Source: Roseibium denhamense (lineage in GTDB: Bacteria > Pseudomonadota > Alphaproteobacteria > Rhizobiales > Stappiaceae). From it: a stretch of DNA of 64,000 nt. Below the pieces are notes generated by a model, which saw only the letters and a list, made by a program, of their open reading frames with translations, was not told the origin of the DNA and did not search any database. The stretch is from contig NZ_SMLZ01000114.1 in NCBI RefSeq assembly GCF_009711415.1, forward strand, positions 185,523 through 249,522. The letters are read 5' to 3'. Positions within the stretch are counted from its first letter, which is position 1, and the number at the start of each line of letters is the position of its first letter. Positions 8,248 to 17,050 of this stretch are shown one piece after another. Position numbers and translations under genes: made by a program.

Positions 8248-9373
8248 TCAGGCTTGTCCCAGGAATGACTTGAGAAGGCCGACAACCGTGCGGTTGGCAT
8301 CTTCAGTGCCAATACTCATGCGCAGCGCATTTGGGAGGCCGTAATTGCCAACAAGGCGCAGGACGCAACCATTGTCCAGCAGATAGGCATCCGCATCAAC
8401 GGCCCGTTTGCCCTGCTCGTCCGGAAAGTGCACCAGTACGAAATTGCCGACACTCGGCGTTACCTTGAGGCCCAGCGCCTCCAGTTCCGAAGTGACCCAT
8501 GGCAACCATTTGTCATTGTGTTCGACCGCTCTTGACAGAAAGTCACGGTCCTTGACCGCAGCTACTCCGGCCGCGATGGCAACACCAGACACATTGAAAG
8601 GCCCTCGGATACGGTTCAGCGCATCAATAACGTGAGCCGGGCCGAACCCCCATCCAAGACGCAGGTTTGCAAGGCCATATACCTTGGAGAACGTCCGGGT
8701 CATGATGACATTGTCAGCCGTCGCGGCCAGTTCGAGGCCGCTTTCATAATCATTCCGGCGCACATATTCACCGTAAGCGGCATCCAGCACCAGAAGCACA
8801 TGGGCAGGCAGCCCTGCATGCAGGCGGCGCACTTCTTCAAACGGCAGGTATGTGCCAGTCGGATTGTTCGGATTGGCTATGAAAACCATTTTGGTCTTCG
8901 CCGTCACCCGCGCCAGGATTGCATCGACATCCGTGGTGAGATCCTGTTCCGGCGCAATGACAGGCACCGCACCGGCCGCACGGATCGCGATGTCGTAAAC
9001 GAGGAAGCCGTGCTCGGAGTAGATCGCCTCATCACCCGCGCCAAGATAGGCATACGCAATCAGGCTGAGGATTTCATCGGATCCTGCCCCGCAAATAATC
9101 CGGTCCGGGTTCAGGCCATAGACGTCGCCGATGGCAGCCCGCAAATCGCTGGACCCGCCATCAGGATAAAGTTCGAGATGGCCCAATGTCTTTCATCGCA
9201 GCGGCAGCGGCCGGACTCGCGCCCAGCGGTGTTTCATTCGAAGACAGCTTGTGCAGCGTCTTGCCGCCCGTCGCCTTGGACTTTCCAGGAACATAAGGCG
9301 CAATACTCATCACACCGGGTTTCGGCTGCGGCCGGTTTGACGTTTCTACTGCTGCGTCGCCGATTGTTGTCAT
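8248..9373 (-). pseudogene. hisC: Histidinol-phosphate/aromatic aminotransferase, apparent frameshift
   Basis: Two reading frames together make one HisC-type class I aminotransferase. The N-terminal piece (from ATG 9373) includes SIAPYVPGKSK and KLSSNETPLGASP, then runs out of frame. The C-terminal piece (from about 9186 to 8248) resumes with [14 protein letters not shown] and contains [18 protein letters not shown] and the PLP-lysine motif [16 protein letters not shown]. The break is in the minus-strand stretch ATTGGGCCATC (complement of 9178-9188). Removing one base restores [14 protein letters not shown]. Everything else looks intact, so this is either a sequencing indel or a recent mutation. 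The enzyme would act in histidine and/or phenylalanine/tyrosine synthesis; its neighbours are aroQ and tyrC. Confidence 0.85.
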
Positions 9374-9384
9374 CTCATTCATCC

Positions 9385-10248
9385 TCAAGACCCCTCATCC
9401 TCGGGCCCAAACTCATCTGATGCGCCGTCACCATCGATTGGCGCGGCATATCCGCCAATCCGGCGCAAGACTTCCGGTGCCGCCCCGGCCAGGGCACAGG
9501 CACGTTGAACATCTTCTTCCGTCAAATCGCCAGAGACGGCAATCATGGCATCGACACCGGCGGCCGAGCGGAAGAAACTCAAAACCTCGATGCCCTGATC
9601 CATCAGTTTCCCCGGCAAGATGTCAGACCAGCGCGCATCAAATACCGAAACATCTGCCGTTTCAGCAAGACCGGGCGATTTCGACAGGACCAATGCCGGT
9701 AAGTCCGCTGGGCGGTCGTCCATGACCACAAACGGCAGCCGGGCACTGACAAGCGCACCCGCGTCGCTCAATCCGCGCCACCAGGGCAGATCCGCACGGT
9801 CGGTCAAAGCCACAATGCCCAAATCGTGCGGCGAGGCGGTTACCGCCCCCACTACATCGGCCGCGTCACTTGCCGGGACCAGTTCGACTGAAAATCCGAA
9901 ATAGAACCGTGCAAGATCCAGCATGTCCGTCAGTTCTGCGCTGCCATCCAGATGGACGGCGTAGTCCGTGAGCGTGTTCGTGCAACCGCCTACAGTACCG
10001 CGCCAGATTTGCTCGACCGTGACAAGCGGCAGGTCACCGGAATGCCGCTCAATCAGATGCCGCATGACGTCCGCATCCCGGTCGGGATAAAACGGAGACA
10101 CGCTCTCGCCAGCCGCCTGACGGGCAGCATAAACACCGGCCTCCGCCCGGGCCCGTGCAATCAGTGCATCGTGGATCTGCGCATCCAGTACATCAATCTG
10201 ATGGCGCAGCTCCGTAAGCGACTGTCCGCTGTCGGGCATGTCTGACAT
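9385..10248 (-). CDS. aroQ: Chorismate mutase (AroQ domain) with long C-terminal extension
   Basis: The 287-residue protein starts with an AroQ-type helical domain: LTELRHQIDVLDAQIHDALIARARAE, followed by FYPDRDADVMRHLIERH, which is the substrate-contact pattern of chorismate mutases. The remaining ~190 residues are related to prephenate-dehydratase-like folds but I see no clear TRF catalytic motif, so only the mutase activity (chorismate to prephenate) is supported. ATG 10248 is preferred because GGAG lies 5 nt before it; the ATG at 10269 has no such site. It is followed by hisC with about 11 bp between, and by tyrC, forming a tyrosine/phenylalanine unit divergent from metX. Confidence 0.8.
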   Translation of the reverse strand: MSDMPDSGQSLTELRHQIDVLDAQIHDALIARARAEAGVYAARQAAGESVSPFYPDRDADVMRHLIERHSGDLPLVTVEQIWRGTVGGCTNTLTDYAVHLDGSAELTDMLDLARFYFGFSVELVPASDAADVVGAVTASPHDLGIVALTDRADLPWWRGLSDAGALVSARLPFVVMDDRPADLPALVLSKSPGLAETADVSVFDARWSDILPGKLMDQGIEVLSFFRSAAGVDAMIAVSGDLTEEDVQRACALAGAAPEVLRRIGGYAAPIDGDGASDEFGPEDEGS

Positions 10249-10322
10249 GATATCTCCGGCAATTGTCATGGTTTGCGGCCGCTAGTCATAGGCATGTGAT
10301 CGGCCAAACGCAAAAGAAAACA

Positions 10323-10351
10323 TTGACTCGTGGCAATTTGCGCGGCTAGGT
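10323..10351 (+). promoter_or_regulatory. Possible promoter for metX-metW
   Basis: TTGACT (10323-10328) and CTAGGT (10346-10351) are separated by 17 bp. The -35 is close to consensus and the -10 resembles the C-T-A-x-x-T form seen in some alphaproteobacterial promoters. It would give a leader of about 105 nt. I do not see the SAM-II riboswitch consensus in that leader. Confidence 0.35.
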
Positions 10352-10464
10352 CGCCTGTCTGGATTGGCTTGAGCCCGGTCCTGTCTCGTTTCAAGGCAAG
10401 ACCGCGAACTGCGCTGGCACATCCACCCATACCATTCGTCCGGTCAACCACTACCGCGTGAGCA

Positions 10465-11673
10465 ATGTCCTCAGACACGACAATTCCGCAAACGGCTGAG
10501 GCTGTTGCTTCGAGCGAAGCCATATCTCCCTCCAGCAAACTGGCCATGTTTGGCGCCGATCAGCCGCTGGAACTGGATTCGGGCGTCGAGCTCGCCCCAT
10601 GGCAGATTGCCTATGAAACCTATGGCACGCTGAATGCTGACAAGACCAACGCCGTTGTGGTGTGCCACGCCCTGACAGGCGATCAATATGCCGCCTCAAC
10701 AAATCCGGTCACAGGAAAACAAGGCTGGTGGTCTTTGATGGTCGGCCCGGGCAAACCGATCGACACCAACCACTATTTTGTCATCTGTGCCAATGTGCTT
10801 GGCGGGTGCCTGGGCACGACCGGTCCGGCGACACTCGACCCTGCCACCGGCTCCCCCTATGGCCTCAACCTTCCCGTCGTGACCATCCGCGACATGGTGC
10901 GGGCTCAGGCCCGCCTTGTTGAGCATTTGGGGATTCAGACACTCTTCTCAGTCATTGGCGGCTCCATGGGGGGCATGCAGGTCCTGCAATGGGCCGCGAG
11001 CTATCCGGAAAAGGTGTTCTCGGCAGTTCCGATCGCCGCTGCCGCACGCCATACCTCGCAGAACATTGCGTTTCATGAGGTCGGCAGGCAGGCCATCATG
11101 GCTGACCCGGATTGGCGCGGCGGAAACTACATTTCAGAAGGGGTGCGCCCAACAAAAGGGCTTGCCGTTGCCCGGATGGCCGCGCACGTCACATACATGT
11201 CGGACGAGTCCTTGCATCAGAAATTCGGGCGCAATCTCCAGGACCGGGAAAACCTGACCTTCGGATTTGACGCGGATTTCCAGATCGAAAGCTATCTGCG
11301 GCACCAGGGCATGACCTTCGTCGACCGGTTTGACGCCAACTCCTATCTCTATGTTACGCGGGCAATGGACTATTTCGATCTGGCCCACGAGTTCGGCGGG
11401 TCTCTCCCCGCCGCCTTCAAGGAGACCAAAACCCGGTTTTGCGTCATGTCCTTCACGTCGGACTGGCTGTTTCCGACGTCGGAAAGCCGGCGGATCGTTC
11501 AGGCGCTCAACGCTGCCGCAGCGAACGTTTCGTTCGTTGAAATCGACAGCGACCGGGGTCACGACGCCTTCCTGCTCGACGTGCCTGAAATGTTTGAAAC
11601 CATTCGCGGCTTTATCACCGGTGCGGCCAACGCACGCGGGATACCTGCTCCGGGCGAAGGGGCAACATCATGA
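10465..11673 (+). CDS. metX: Homoserine O-acetyltransferase
   Basis: The 402-residue alpha/beta-hydrolase-fold acyltransferase activates homoserine in methionine biosynthesis. The nucleophile elbow [13 protein letters not shown] carries the catalytic Ser. Other family landmarks are [41 protein letters not shown], and the catalytic Asp and His near [10 protein letters not shown] and [10 protein letters not shown]. The length fits the MetX family. Whether acetyl- or succinyl-CoA is used cannot be settled by inspection. The stop overlaps the metW start by 4 bp (ATGA), the usual metXW coupling. Confidence 0.95.
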   Translation: MSSDTTIPQTAEAVASSEAISPSSKLAMFGADQPLELDSGVELAPWQIAYETYGTLNADKTNAVVVCHALTGDQYAASTNPVTGKQGWWSLMVGPGKPIDTNHYFVICANVLGGCLGTTGPATLDPATGSPYGLNLPVVTIRDMVRAQARLVEHLGIQTLFSVIGGSMGGMQVLQWAASYPEKVFSAVPIAAAARHTSQNIAFHEVGRQAIMADPDWRGGNYISEGVRPTKGLAVARMAAHVTYMSDESLHQKFGRNLQDRENLTFGFDADFQIESYLRHQGMTFVDRFDANSYLYVTRAMDYFDLAHEFGGSLPAAFKETKTRFCVMSFTSDWLFPTSESRRIVQALNAAAANVSFVEIDSDRGHDAFLLDVPEMFETIRGFITGAANARGIPAPGEGATS

Positions 11674-12305
11674 TTTTGGACCCCAATGCCCTTTTGGCCG
11701 GAACGGTCAGGGGCGACCACAAGGTTGTCGCGTCCCTTATTCCGCAAAATGCCAGGGTTCTGGATGTGGGTTCCGCGGATGGTGCCCTGCTGGACCTTCT
11801 TGTGCGTGAACGCCAGGTGGACGGTCGGGGTATAGAATTGTCGAAAGAAGGTGTGAACAACTGCGTTGCCCGCGGGTTGTCCGCCATTCAGGGCGATGCT
11901 GATACCGACCTGACCGACTATCCGGACCAGGCCTTTGACGTTGCGATCCTGAGTCAGACGCTACAGGCGACCCGGGAGCCGAAAAAGGTGATGAGCGAGC
12001 TTCTGCGGATCGGCAAGCAGGTGGTGGTCTCGATCCCCAATTTTGCCCATTGGCGTAACCGGGTTCAGCTGCTGCTGCGTGGGCGCATGCCGGTCACGAA
12101 ATATCTGCCTTACGAATGGTATGACACCCCGAACATCCACTTTTGCTCGCTGCGCGACTTTGTTGATCTGTGCAAGGAACTGGATGCGGATGTCGAAAAG
12201 GCGGTCGCCTTGAGCGCACAAGGAAACAAGATCCCTATCAATGCGCCCTGGTGGGTCTGGAACATTGTCGCCGAGCAAGCCGTTTTTCTGCTCAAGCGCG
12301 ATTGA
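11670..12305 (+). CDS. metW: Methionine biosynthesis protein MetW
   Basis: The 211-residue protein has a methyltransferase-like fold with [15 protein letters not shown] and the highly conserved family sequence around [27 protein letters not shown] and [17 protein letters not shown]. MetW works with MetX and is needed for efficient homoserine acylation in several alphaproteobacteria. It overlaps metX by 4 bp. Its TGA abuts the stop codon of the convergent methyltransferase with no base between them. Confidence 0.95.
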   Translation: MILDPNALLAGTVRGDHKVVASLIPQNARVLDVGSADGALLDLLVRERQVDGRGIELSKEGVNNCVARGLSAIQGDADTDLTDYPDQAFDVAILSQTLQATREPKKVMSELLRIGKQVVVSIPNFAHWRNRVQLLLRGRMPVTKYLPYEWYDTPNIHFCSLRDFVDLCKELDADVEKAVALSAQGNKIPINAPWWVWNIVAEQAVFLLKRD

Positions 12306-13082
12306 TCACAAACTCATGACCCTGGGGCGGGCGGCGCGAACGGGTTTGAGCCCGGTTGCCACGCCTTCGGGAATAAAGACCGGACGCAGGACGCGAAGAC
12401 GCGCCTTCTCACCCCCTGTTGGAATGCTGCGGAAAATCACTTTCTCAGCTTCCATGATAAGGATACCACCGAAAGCGGGCCAGATCCGACGTCCGACGCT
12501 CTCCCAAGTCCGTGCCGCCTGAACAATGTAACGCGACTTGCTCGGCGGCATGAACACTGCCTCTCGGTCGTCCAGAACATTGAACTGGCTGTTCTTCATC
12601 AGCTCCTTGAGCTGGCCGCTTGAATAAGGGCGGCCATATCCAAACGGCGAATGTTCGGACCGGGCCCACAGGCCCCGGCGGTTCGGCACGACGGCGATGA
12701 CCCGCCCACCGGGCGCAAGAACCCGCCAGACTTCCTTCAGCATGGAGGAGGGATCCGAACAATGATCAATCGCGTGGACCAGCATTACCCTGTCGAAATA
12801 GGCATCCGGGAATGGCAAGGCCCCATCCTGGACCAAGGCACAGGCACTGTCCCGTTCCGGCGGCCAGGGAATGGCGCCCTGCGGTGCCGGCATGCCCGCA
12901 ATAGCCCGTTCTGCATTGTCCAGATACGGCCTCATGAACGGCCCGGCATATCCGATCCCCAGCAGGCTTTGGCCTTTCAGGTCCGGCCACATCTTGCGAA
13001 TGGGCGCGCCCACGAGGCTGCGCAAGAGCCGCCCGAGCGGCAAATCATAAAAGGCGCGCAAATGCACAACGTCGAGATACAT
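12306..13082 (-). CDS. SAM-dependent methyltransferase (UbiE-like core)
   Basis: The 258-residue protein has a methyltransferase core with an unusual glycine motif (SLLGIGYAGPFMRPY) in place of the usual D-x-G-x-G-x-G, then LPFPDAYFDRVMLVHAIDH and LKEVWRVLAPGGRVIAVVPNRRGLWA, a pattern of the methyltransf_11 family. The C-terminal third (IVQAARTWESVGRRIWPAFGGILIMEAEKVIF) is characteristic of a conserved alphaproteobacterial family often encoded divergently from gloB, as here. The substrate is unknown. ATG 13082 is supported by GCAGGA just upstream; longer in-frame starts enter the gloB promoter region. Confidence 0.75.
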   Translation of the reverse strand: MYLDVVHLRAFYDLPLGRLLRSLVGAPIRKMWPDLKGQSLLGIGYAGPFMRPYLDNAERAIAGMPAPQGAIPWPPERDSACALVQDGALPFPDAYFDRVMLVHAIDHCSDPSSMLKEVWRVLAPGGRVIAVVPNRRGLWARSEHSPFGYGRPYSSGQLKELMKNSQFNVLDDREAVFMPPSKSRYIVQAARTWESVGRRIWPAFGGILIMEAEKVIFRSIPTGGEKARLRVLRPVFIPEGVATGLKPVRAARPRVMSL

Positions 13083-13219
13083 CAATCCTGCCTTGCGGAG
13101 CCAATCCGGGCGGCGATTGAACATGGAACATGCAAAAAGCGCAAGGCTGGAACTTGCCGCGCGAAACGGTCTTTGCCACTTTAGCCACTGAATCCAATGA
13201 CCGGAGAGGAACAAACGTC

Positions 13220-14002
13220 ATGGCTTTGATCGACACCACCGAAATCAGGCAGTTCACCTGCCTTAACGACAATTACGGAGTGCTGATCCATGACAGGAAG
13301 AGCGGGACCACAATCGCGATTGATGTTCCTGATGCAGATGCCTACTCAAATGTCCTGAAAGAGACGGGCTGGTCATTGAGCCATATCCTGATCACCCATC
13401 ATCATTGGGATCACGTTCAGGGGTTGGGCGCCCTGAAAACGCAGACCGGCGCAACTGTCATCGGCCCGGAACGCTCCCGGCAGCAGATTTCAGAACTGGA
13501 GCAAACCGTCGAGGACGGCGACGACGTGATGTGCGGCCCCTACGAGATCAAGGCGGTCGCAACACCAGGACACACGCTCGATCAGATCTCCTGGTTCATT
13601 CCTTCGATCAAGATGGCCCATACCGGCGACACACTGTTCTCGCTCGGCTGCGGCCGCGTGTTTGAAGGCGACATGGAGATGATGTGGTCCTCATTGGAAA
13701 AGCTTGCCCATCATCTGCCGGATGACACGGAAATTTATTGCGGTCACGAATATACGGAATCCAATGCGGCATTCGCGCTCACCATAGAGCCGGACAACGA
13801 GGCCTTGCAGGCACGGGCCAAGGAGGTGGCAGCACTCCGGGCAGCCGGAAAGCCTGCCTTGCCGACCACAATGGCGCAGGAAAAAGCCACCAATCCGTTC
13901 CTCAGGGCCGCCGCGCCAAGTGTCGCGGACAGTCTTGGAATGCGTGGAGCCGGTGCAGCAGAAGTCTTTGCGGAAATCCGCACCAGAAAAGACAATGCGT
14001 AA
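13220..14002 (+). CDS. gloB: Hydroxyacylglutathione hydrolase (glyoxalase II)
   Basis: The 260-residue metallo-beta-lactamase-fold enzyme hydrolyses S-lactoylglutathione to lactate and glutathione in methylglyoxal detoxification. The metal-binding motif THHHWDH is near residue 60, GHT follows (TPGHTLDQISW), GDTLFSLGCGR is the Asp ligand region, and YCGHEYTESNAAFA contains the next His ligand and the substrate-binding segment. The C-terminal helical domain (to NPFLR and beyond) is complete. ATG 13220 has AGAGGA upstream. An in-frame start at 13130 would extend into the divergent promoter. Confidence 0.94.
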   Translation: MALIDTTEIRQFTCLNDNYGVLIHDRKSGTTIAIDVPDADAYSNVLKETGWSLSHILITHHHWDHVQGLGALKTQTGATVIGPERSRQQISELEQTVEDGDDVMCGPYEIKAVATPGHTLDQISWFIPSIKMAHTGDTLFSLGCGRVFEGDMEMMWSSLEKLAHHLPDDTEIYCGHEYTESNAAFALTIEPDNEALQARAKEVAALRAAGKPALPTTMAQEKATNPFLRAAAPSVADSLGMRGAGAAEVFAEIRTRKDNA

Positions 14003-14114
14003 TGCGCGGCACTGAATTGGTGAAAATGCGCAAGTATTTCTTCAATTTCCCCGCTTAAAATCAGGAAAACTGCCCCCATATGGGAGTCATCTCGAATATG
14101 ACGGGGCAGTCACC

Positions 14115-14330
14115 ATGACATTAGAAGACCGCGATGCCTTTTCCGCACGAACACCGGAACAGCGCGCCCGGGACGTTGTCCAACGCATTTTAAGTCAGGC
14201 GGAACCAATTCCGGTGACCTATGGCGGCGGACACAAGCTGGACATGCAGGTACTTTACGAGGAAGTGGTCGCAGCCTTGCGCGAGACTGTTGACGACATC
14301 GCATTCTGCTCAGACAGCAAATCCAATTGA
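14115..14330 (+). CDS. Small hypothetical protein (71 aa)
   Basis: I do not recognise this protein. It is mostly helical and acidic, with a short Gly-rich turn (TYGGGHKLD) between two predicted helices (EQRARDVVQRILSQAE and MQVLYEEVVAALRETVDDIAF). There is no signal peptide or membrane segment. GGGG lies upstream of the ATG at normal spacing. It is followed after 64 bp by the cupin gene on the same strand, so the two may be co-transcribed. Confidence 0.5.
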   Translation: MTLEDRDAFSARTPEQRARDVVQRILSQAEPIPVTYGGGHKLDMQVLYEEVVAALRETVDDIAFCSDSKSN

Positions 14331-14394
14331 TTTTCAAACCGGACCGGATCGAACCTGTTACAAGGTTGTAAAATCGAATTTTGATAGGTCCGTT

Positions 14395-14838
14395 ATGTCC
14401 TTGCCAACCACACTTTCCGCCGATGCCGTGATCGACCTTCTGGGCATGCAGCCGCATCCCGAAGGCGGGTATTTTGTCGAGACCTTTCGCGATCCGATTG
14501 CCGATGAAACCGGCCGGGCGGCTTCCACCTTGATTTATTTTTTGCTGCCGGAAGGAGTTCTCTCCCGCTGGCACAAGGTCGATGCCGTTGAAACCTGGCA
14601 TTTTTATGCGGGCAGCCCGCTTGAACTGTCCGTCAGCACGGACGGCACCAGCAAAGACGTCCTGACCCTTGGTACTGATCTCATGGCAGGAGAACGCCCC
14701 CAAGGCATTGTCCCCCGCGATGCCTGGCAACAGGCCCGCTCGCTCGGCGCGTGGACGCTGGTCGGCTGCACCGTCGCGCCGGGATTCCAGTTCGAGGGTT
14801 TTGAAATGGCCCCGGAGGGGTGGGAACCGGGAACGTGA
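14395..14838 (+). CDS. Cupin, DUF985 family
   Basis: The 147-residue single-domain cupin begins with the DUF985 signature IDLLGMQPHPEGGYFVETFRD, then STLIYFLLPEGVLSRWHKVDAVETWHFYAG with the His residues expected to line the cupin barrel, and WTLVGCTVAPGFQFEGFEMA at the end. DUF985 proteins are small stand-alone cupins of uncertain enzymology, with sugar-nucleotide or metabolite binding suggested from structures. The start at 14395 gives the normal N-terminus; longer in-frame extensions overlap the preceding gene. A 12-bp perfect palindrome (14833-14844) spans the stop codon. Confidence 0.8.
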   Translation: MSLPTTLSADAVIDLLGMQPHPEGGYFVETFRDPIADETGRAASTLIYFLLPEGVLSRWHKVDAVETWHFYAGSPLELSVSTDGTSKDVLTLGTDLMAGERPQGIVPRDAWQQARSLGAWTLVGCTVAPGFQFEGFEMAPEGWEPGT

Positions 14839-14958
14839 TCACGTGCCGCCGTCAAGTCGAGCCAGACGGCAACCGCCACCGGTCAAAGATGGAACGTTGG
14901 CCAGCGGGATAAGCTCTAATCGCAACTGATTTTATCAGGACGTGTCCCGATGCGAATG

Positions 14959-15552
14959 CTAATCGGGAACCGGCAATTGCAGATCGGGCGCCGGCTCGAT
15001 CTCCTGGGTAATCACCATTTCGAAATTTGGCGCTTTGGTATCGTAGATGGCCTTGGCGATGAACCCATCGGACTGCCGCACAAAGTAAGTGTAACGGTTC
15101 TCGGTCACCATGCCCTGTGACAGGGTGATGTCACCGGCAATCCGCTCATAGGCAACACCGTCAATTTCCTCCAAGGCGCAGTCCGTGTTGCGCAGGGTTT
15201 GAGCGTCCGTGAGCTTCTGCTCCAGCACCGCCTCGGGTGCCGGTGCCTCCAGATCCCGCACCTTTGTCCAGGTATTACCTTTGTCGGAAGATTGATACAT
15301 CACCGTTTCATAGGTCATGACCCAAGGTTGCGGCGGGCTGATGGGGACAGTCATGTTGTGGGTTAGCGATAGAAAGTGGAACTCATTGGTCATCGGCGGA
15401 GCTCCCTTGAACTCCGTCGTCGCCAAAGTCTTTGTCGCAACGCCCTGATCAGGCTGCGTGAACAGAGCTATGAATTTGTCCGCACACGGACCGGCTTCCA
15501 CCATTTGGGTGGAAGCGATCAAAAACAAGGTAGATGAAACGATGGCCTTCAT
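14959..15552 (-). CDS. Exported protein of unknown function
   Basis: I cannot assign this 197-residue protein to a family. It has a signal peptide (MKAIVSSTLFLIASTQMVEA) and then CADKFIALFTQ. Mature cysteines near CADK and TDCALEE could form a disulfide. The rest alternates strands and turns (QPWVMTYETVMYQSSDKGNTWTK; YERIAGDITL; RYTYFVRQSDGFIAKAIYDT), which suggests a small beta-rich periplasmic protein, possibly a lipid- or ligand-binding fold. The ATG at 15552 has a strong GGAGGGCGG upstream. It converges on the cupin gene. Confidence 0.6.
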   Translation of the reverse strand: MKAIVSSTLFLIASTQMVEAGPCADKFIALFTQPDQGVATKTLATTEFKGAPPMTNEFHFLSLTHNMTVPISPPQPWVMTYETVMYQSSDKGNTWTKVRDLEAPAPEAVLEQKLTDAQTLRNTDCALEEIDGVAYERIAGDITLSQGMVTENRYTYFVRQSDGFIAKAIYDTKAPNFEMVITQEIEPAPDLQLPVPD

Positions 15553-15623
15553 TCCGCCCTCCAACGCCAAAACCGGCTGCTTCCTTCAGCAAACACAATT
15601 TTTGACGTAAGGGCAAACAGGGG

Positions 15624-17021
15624 TTAGGCCAGCCCGGCGATTGCCGATGCGAAGTCCTTGGCCAAGAACGGCTCCAGGTCCTCGACCCCTTCACCGACGC
15701 CGATAAAATGAACCGGCAAGCCGTGTTTGGCGGCAATGGCCACCAGGATGCCGCCGCGGGCCGTGCCGTCGAGCTTGGTCATGACCAGCCCGGTCACACC
15801 AGCAACCTTGCCGAAAATCTCGACCTGATTGAGCGCGTTCTGGCCTGTTGTCGCATCCAAAGTCAGGAGACAGGTGTGCGGCGCATCCGGGTCGTGTTTC
15901 TTGATGACACGGATGACCTTCTCCAGCTCATCCATCAGCTCGGCCTTGTTCTGCAACCGGCCCGCAGTGTCTATCAGGAGAACATCAACACCCTTCTCAG
16001 TCGCTTCCTTCATGGCGTCGAAAGCAAGACCAGCAGCGTCCGCCCCGGTATCGCGGGAAATGACTTCAGCACCGGTGCGCTCCCCCCAGATCTTGAGTTG
16101 CTCCACGGCAGCTGCGCGGAACGTGTCGCCGGCGGCCAGCATGACCGTTTTGCCTTCTTCGCGCAGTTTCTTGGACAGTTTGCCGATCGTCGTGGTCTTG
16201 CCGGTGCCGTTGACACCGACCATCAGCACCACATGCGGCTTTTTCCCTGAATTCAGATCCAGAGGTTGAGCAACCGGCGCTAGAACCTTCTCGACTTCTT
16301 CGGAGAGGATCTCGCGCACTTCTTCCGGAGAGATTTCCTTGTTGTAGCGTCCATCAGACAGGCGGTCGGTGATCGCCATCGCCGTATCAACACCCAGATC
16401 CGCTTGGATAAGGATATCTTCCAGCTCCTCCAGCATGGCCGCATCAAGCTTGCGCTTGGTGAAGATCGAAGAGATGCCGTCCGTCAGTGCTGAGGAGGAG
16501 CGCGAAAGGCCTTTTTTCAGCCGCTGGAACCAGGAGAGTTTTTCTTCCTCAACGGGTGCCGGAGCAGGTGTAGCCGCGACAGGCACCCCGGGTGCAGAAA
16601 CCTCTGCTTCCGGTTCGATCTCAGCTGGCTCTTCAGCGTCTTCTGCCGGCGCTGGAACGTCCGATGCGTCGGTAGAGGCTGTTTCGTCCGAGGGGCTTTC
16701 AACCAGTTCGTCCGGAAGGTCGGGTTCTTTTTCATCTGCACCAAGATCAGTCGAAATACCGACCTCAGGCAGCACCGGCGGAACTGTTGGAGCGATCTGC
16801 GGCGACAAATCCGGGCCGGTCTGTGCAGACAGAACATTTGGCTCGCTGCCCAGTGCGGCAACGGGCGCAACTTCCATCTCCACCGGTGTCGGCGTCTCGT
16901 CCGACTTTTCCGCGGCTGGAGAAGTTTCCTCTAGCGCATCAACAGCTGGGGTTTCAGGCTCATCAGGCGCATCCTTACCGCCAAAGAGCCGCCCAAAAAA
17001 CCCGCGCTTCTTCTCGCTCAT
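15624..17021 (-). CDS. ftsY: Signal recognition particle receptor FtsY
   Basis: The 465-residue protein is the SRP receptor GTPase that docks ribosome-nascent-chain complexes at the membrane. Residues 1-170 form a long acidic, Pro/Ala-rich A domain. The N domain (about 175-250) is followed by the G domain with GVNGTGKTTTIGKLS (near 266-280), AAGDTFRAAAVEQL, DTAGRLQ, and TKLDGTARGG. The C-terminus is the usual GVGEGVEDLEPFLAKDF. It lies 29 bp after mtaB on the same strand, ending the dapF-mtaB-ftsY run, an arrangement common in alphaproteobacteria. Confidence 0.96.
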   Translation of the reverse strand: MSEKKRGFFGRLFGGKDAPDEPETPAVDALEETSPAAEKSDETPTPVEMEVAPVAALGSEPNVLSAQTGPDLSPQIAPTVPPVLPEVGISTDLGADEKEPDLPDELVESPSDETASTDASDVPAPAEDAEEPAEIEPEAEVSAPGVPVAATPAPAPVEEEKLSWFQRLKKGLSRSSSALTDGISSIFTKRKLDAAMLEELEDILIQADLGVDTAMAITDRLSDGRYNKEISPEEVREILSEEVEKVLAPVAQPLDLNSGKKPHVVLMVGVNGTGKTTTIGKLSKKLREEGKTVMLAAGDTFRAAAVEQLKIWGERTGAEVISRDTGADAAGLAFDAMKEATEKGVDVLLIDTAGRLQNKAELMDELEKVIRVIKKHDPDAPHTCLLTLDATTGQNALNQVEIFGKVAGVTGLVMTKLDGTARGGILVAIAAKHGLPVHFIGVGEGVEDLEPFLAKDFASAIAGLA

Positions 17022-17050
17022 AAATCCGCCTTAAAAAACTCGGCCGCCGC

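Noticed and set aside
10270..10464. SAM-II or other SAM riboswitch upstream of metX
   Set aside because: metX in related bacteria often has one, so I compared the leader with the SAM-II consensus. I do not see the conserved blocks, and no other SAM riboswitch pattern is evident. A covariance search (Infernal) would settle it.
14833..14844. 12-bp palindrome ACGTGATCACGT at the cupin stop codon
   Set aside because: It spans a stop codon with no nearby promoter or partner site, and its length makes chance plausible. I do not claim function.
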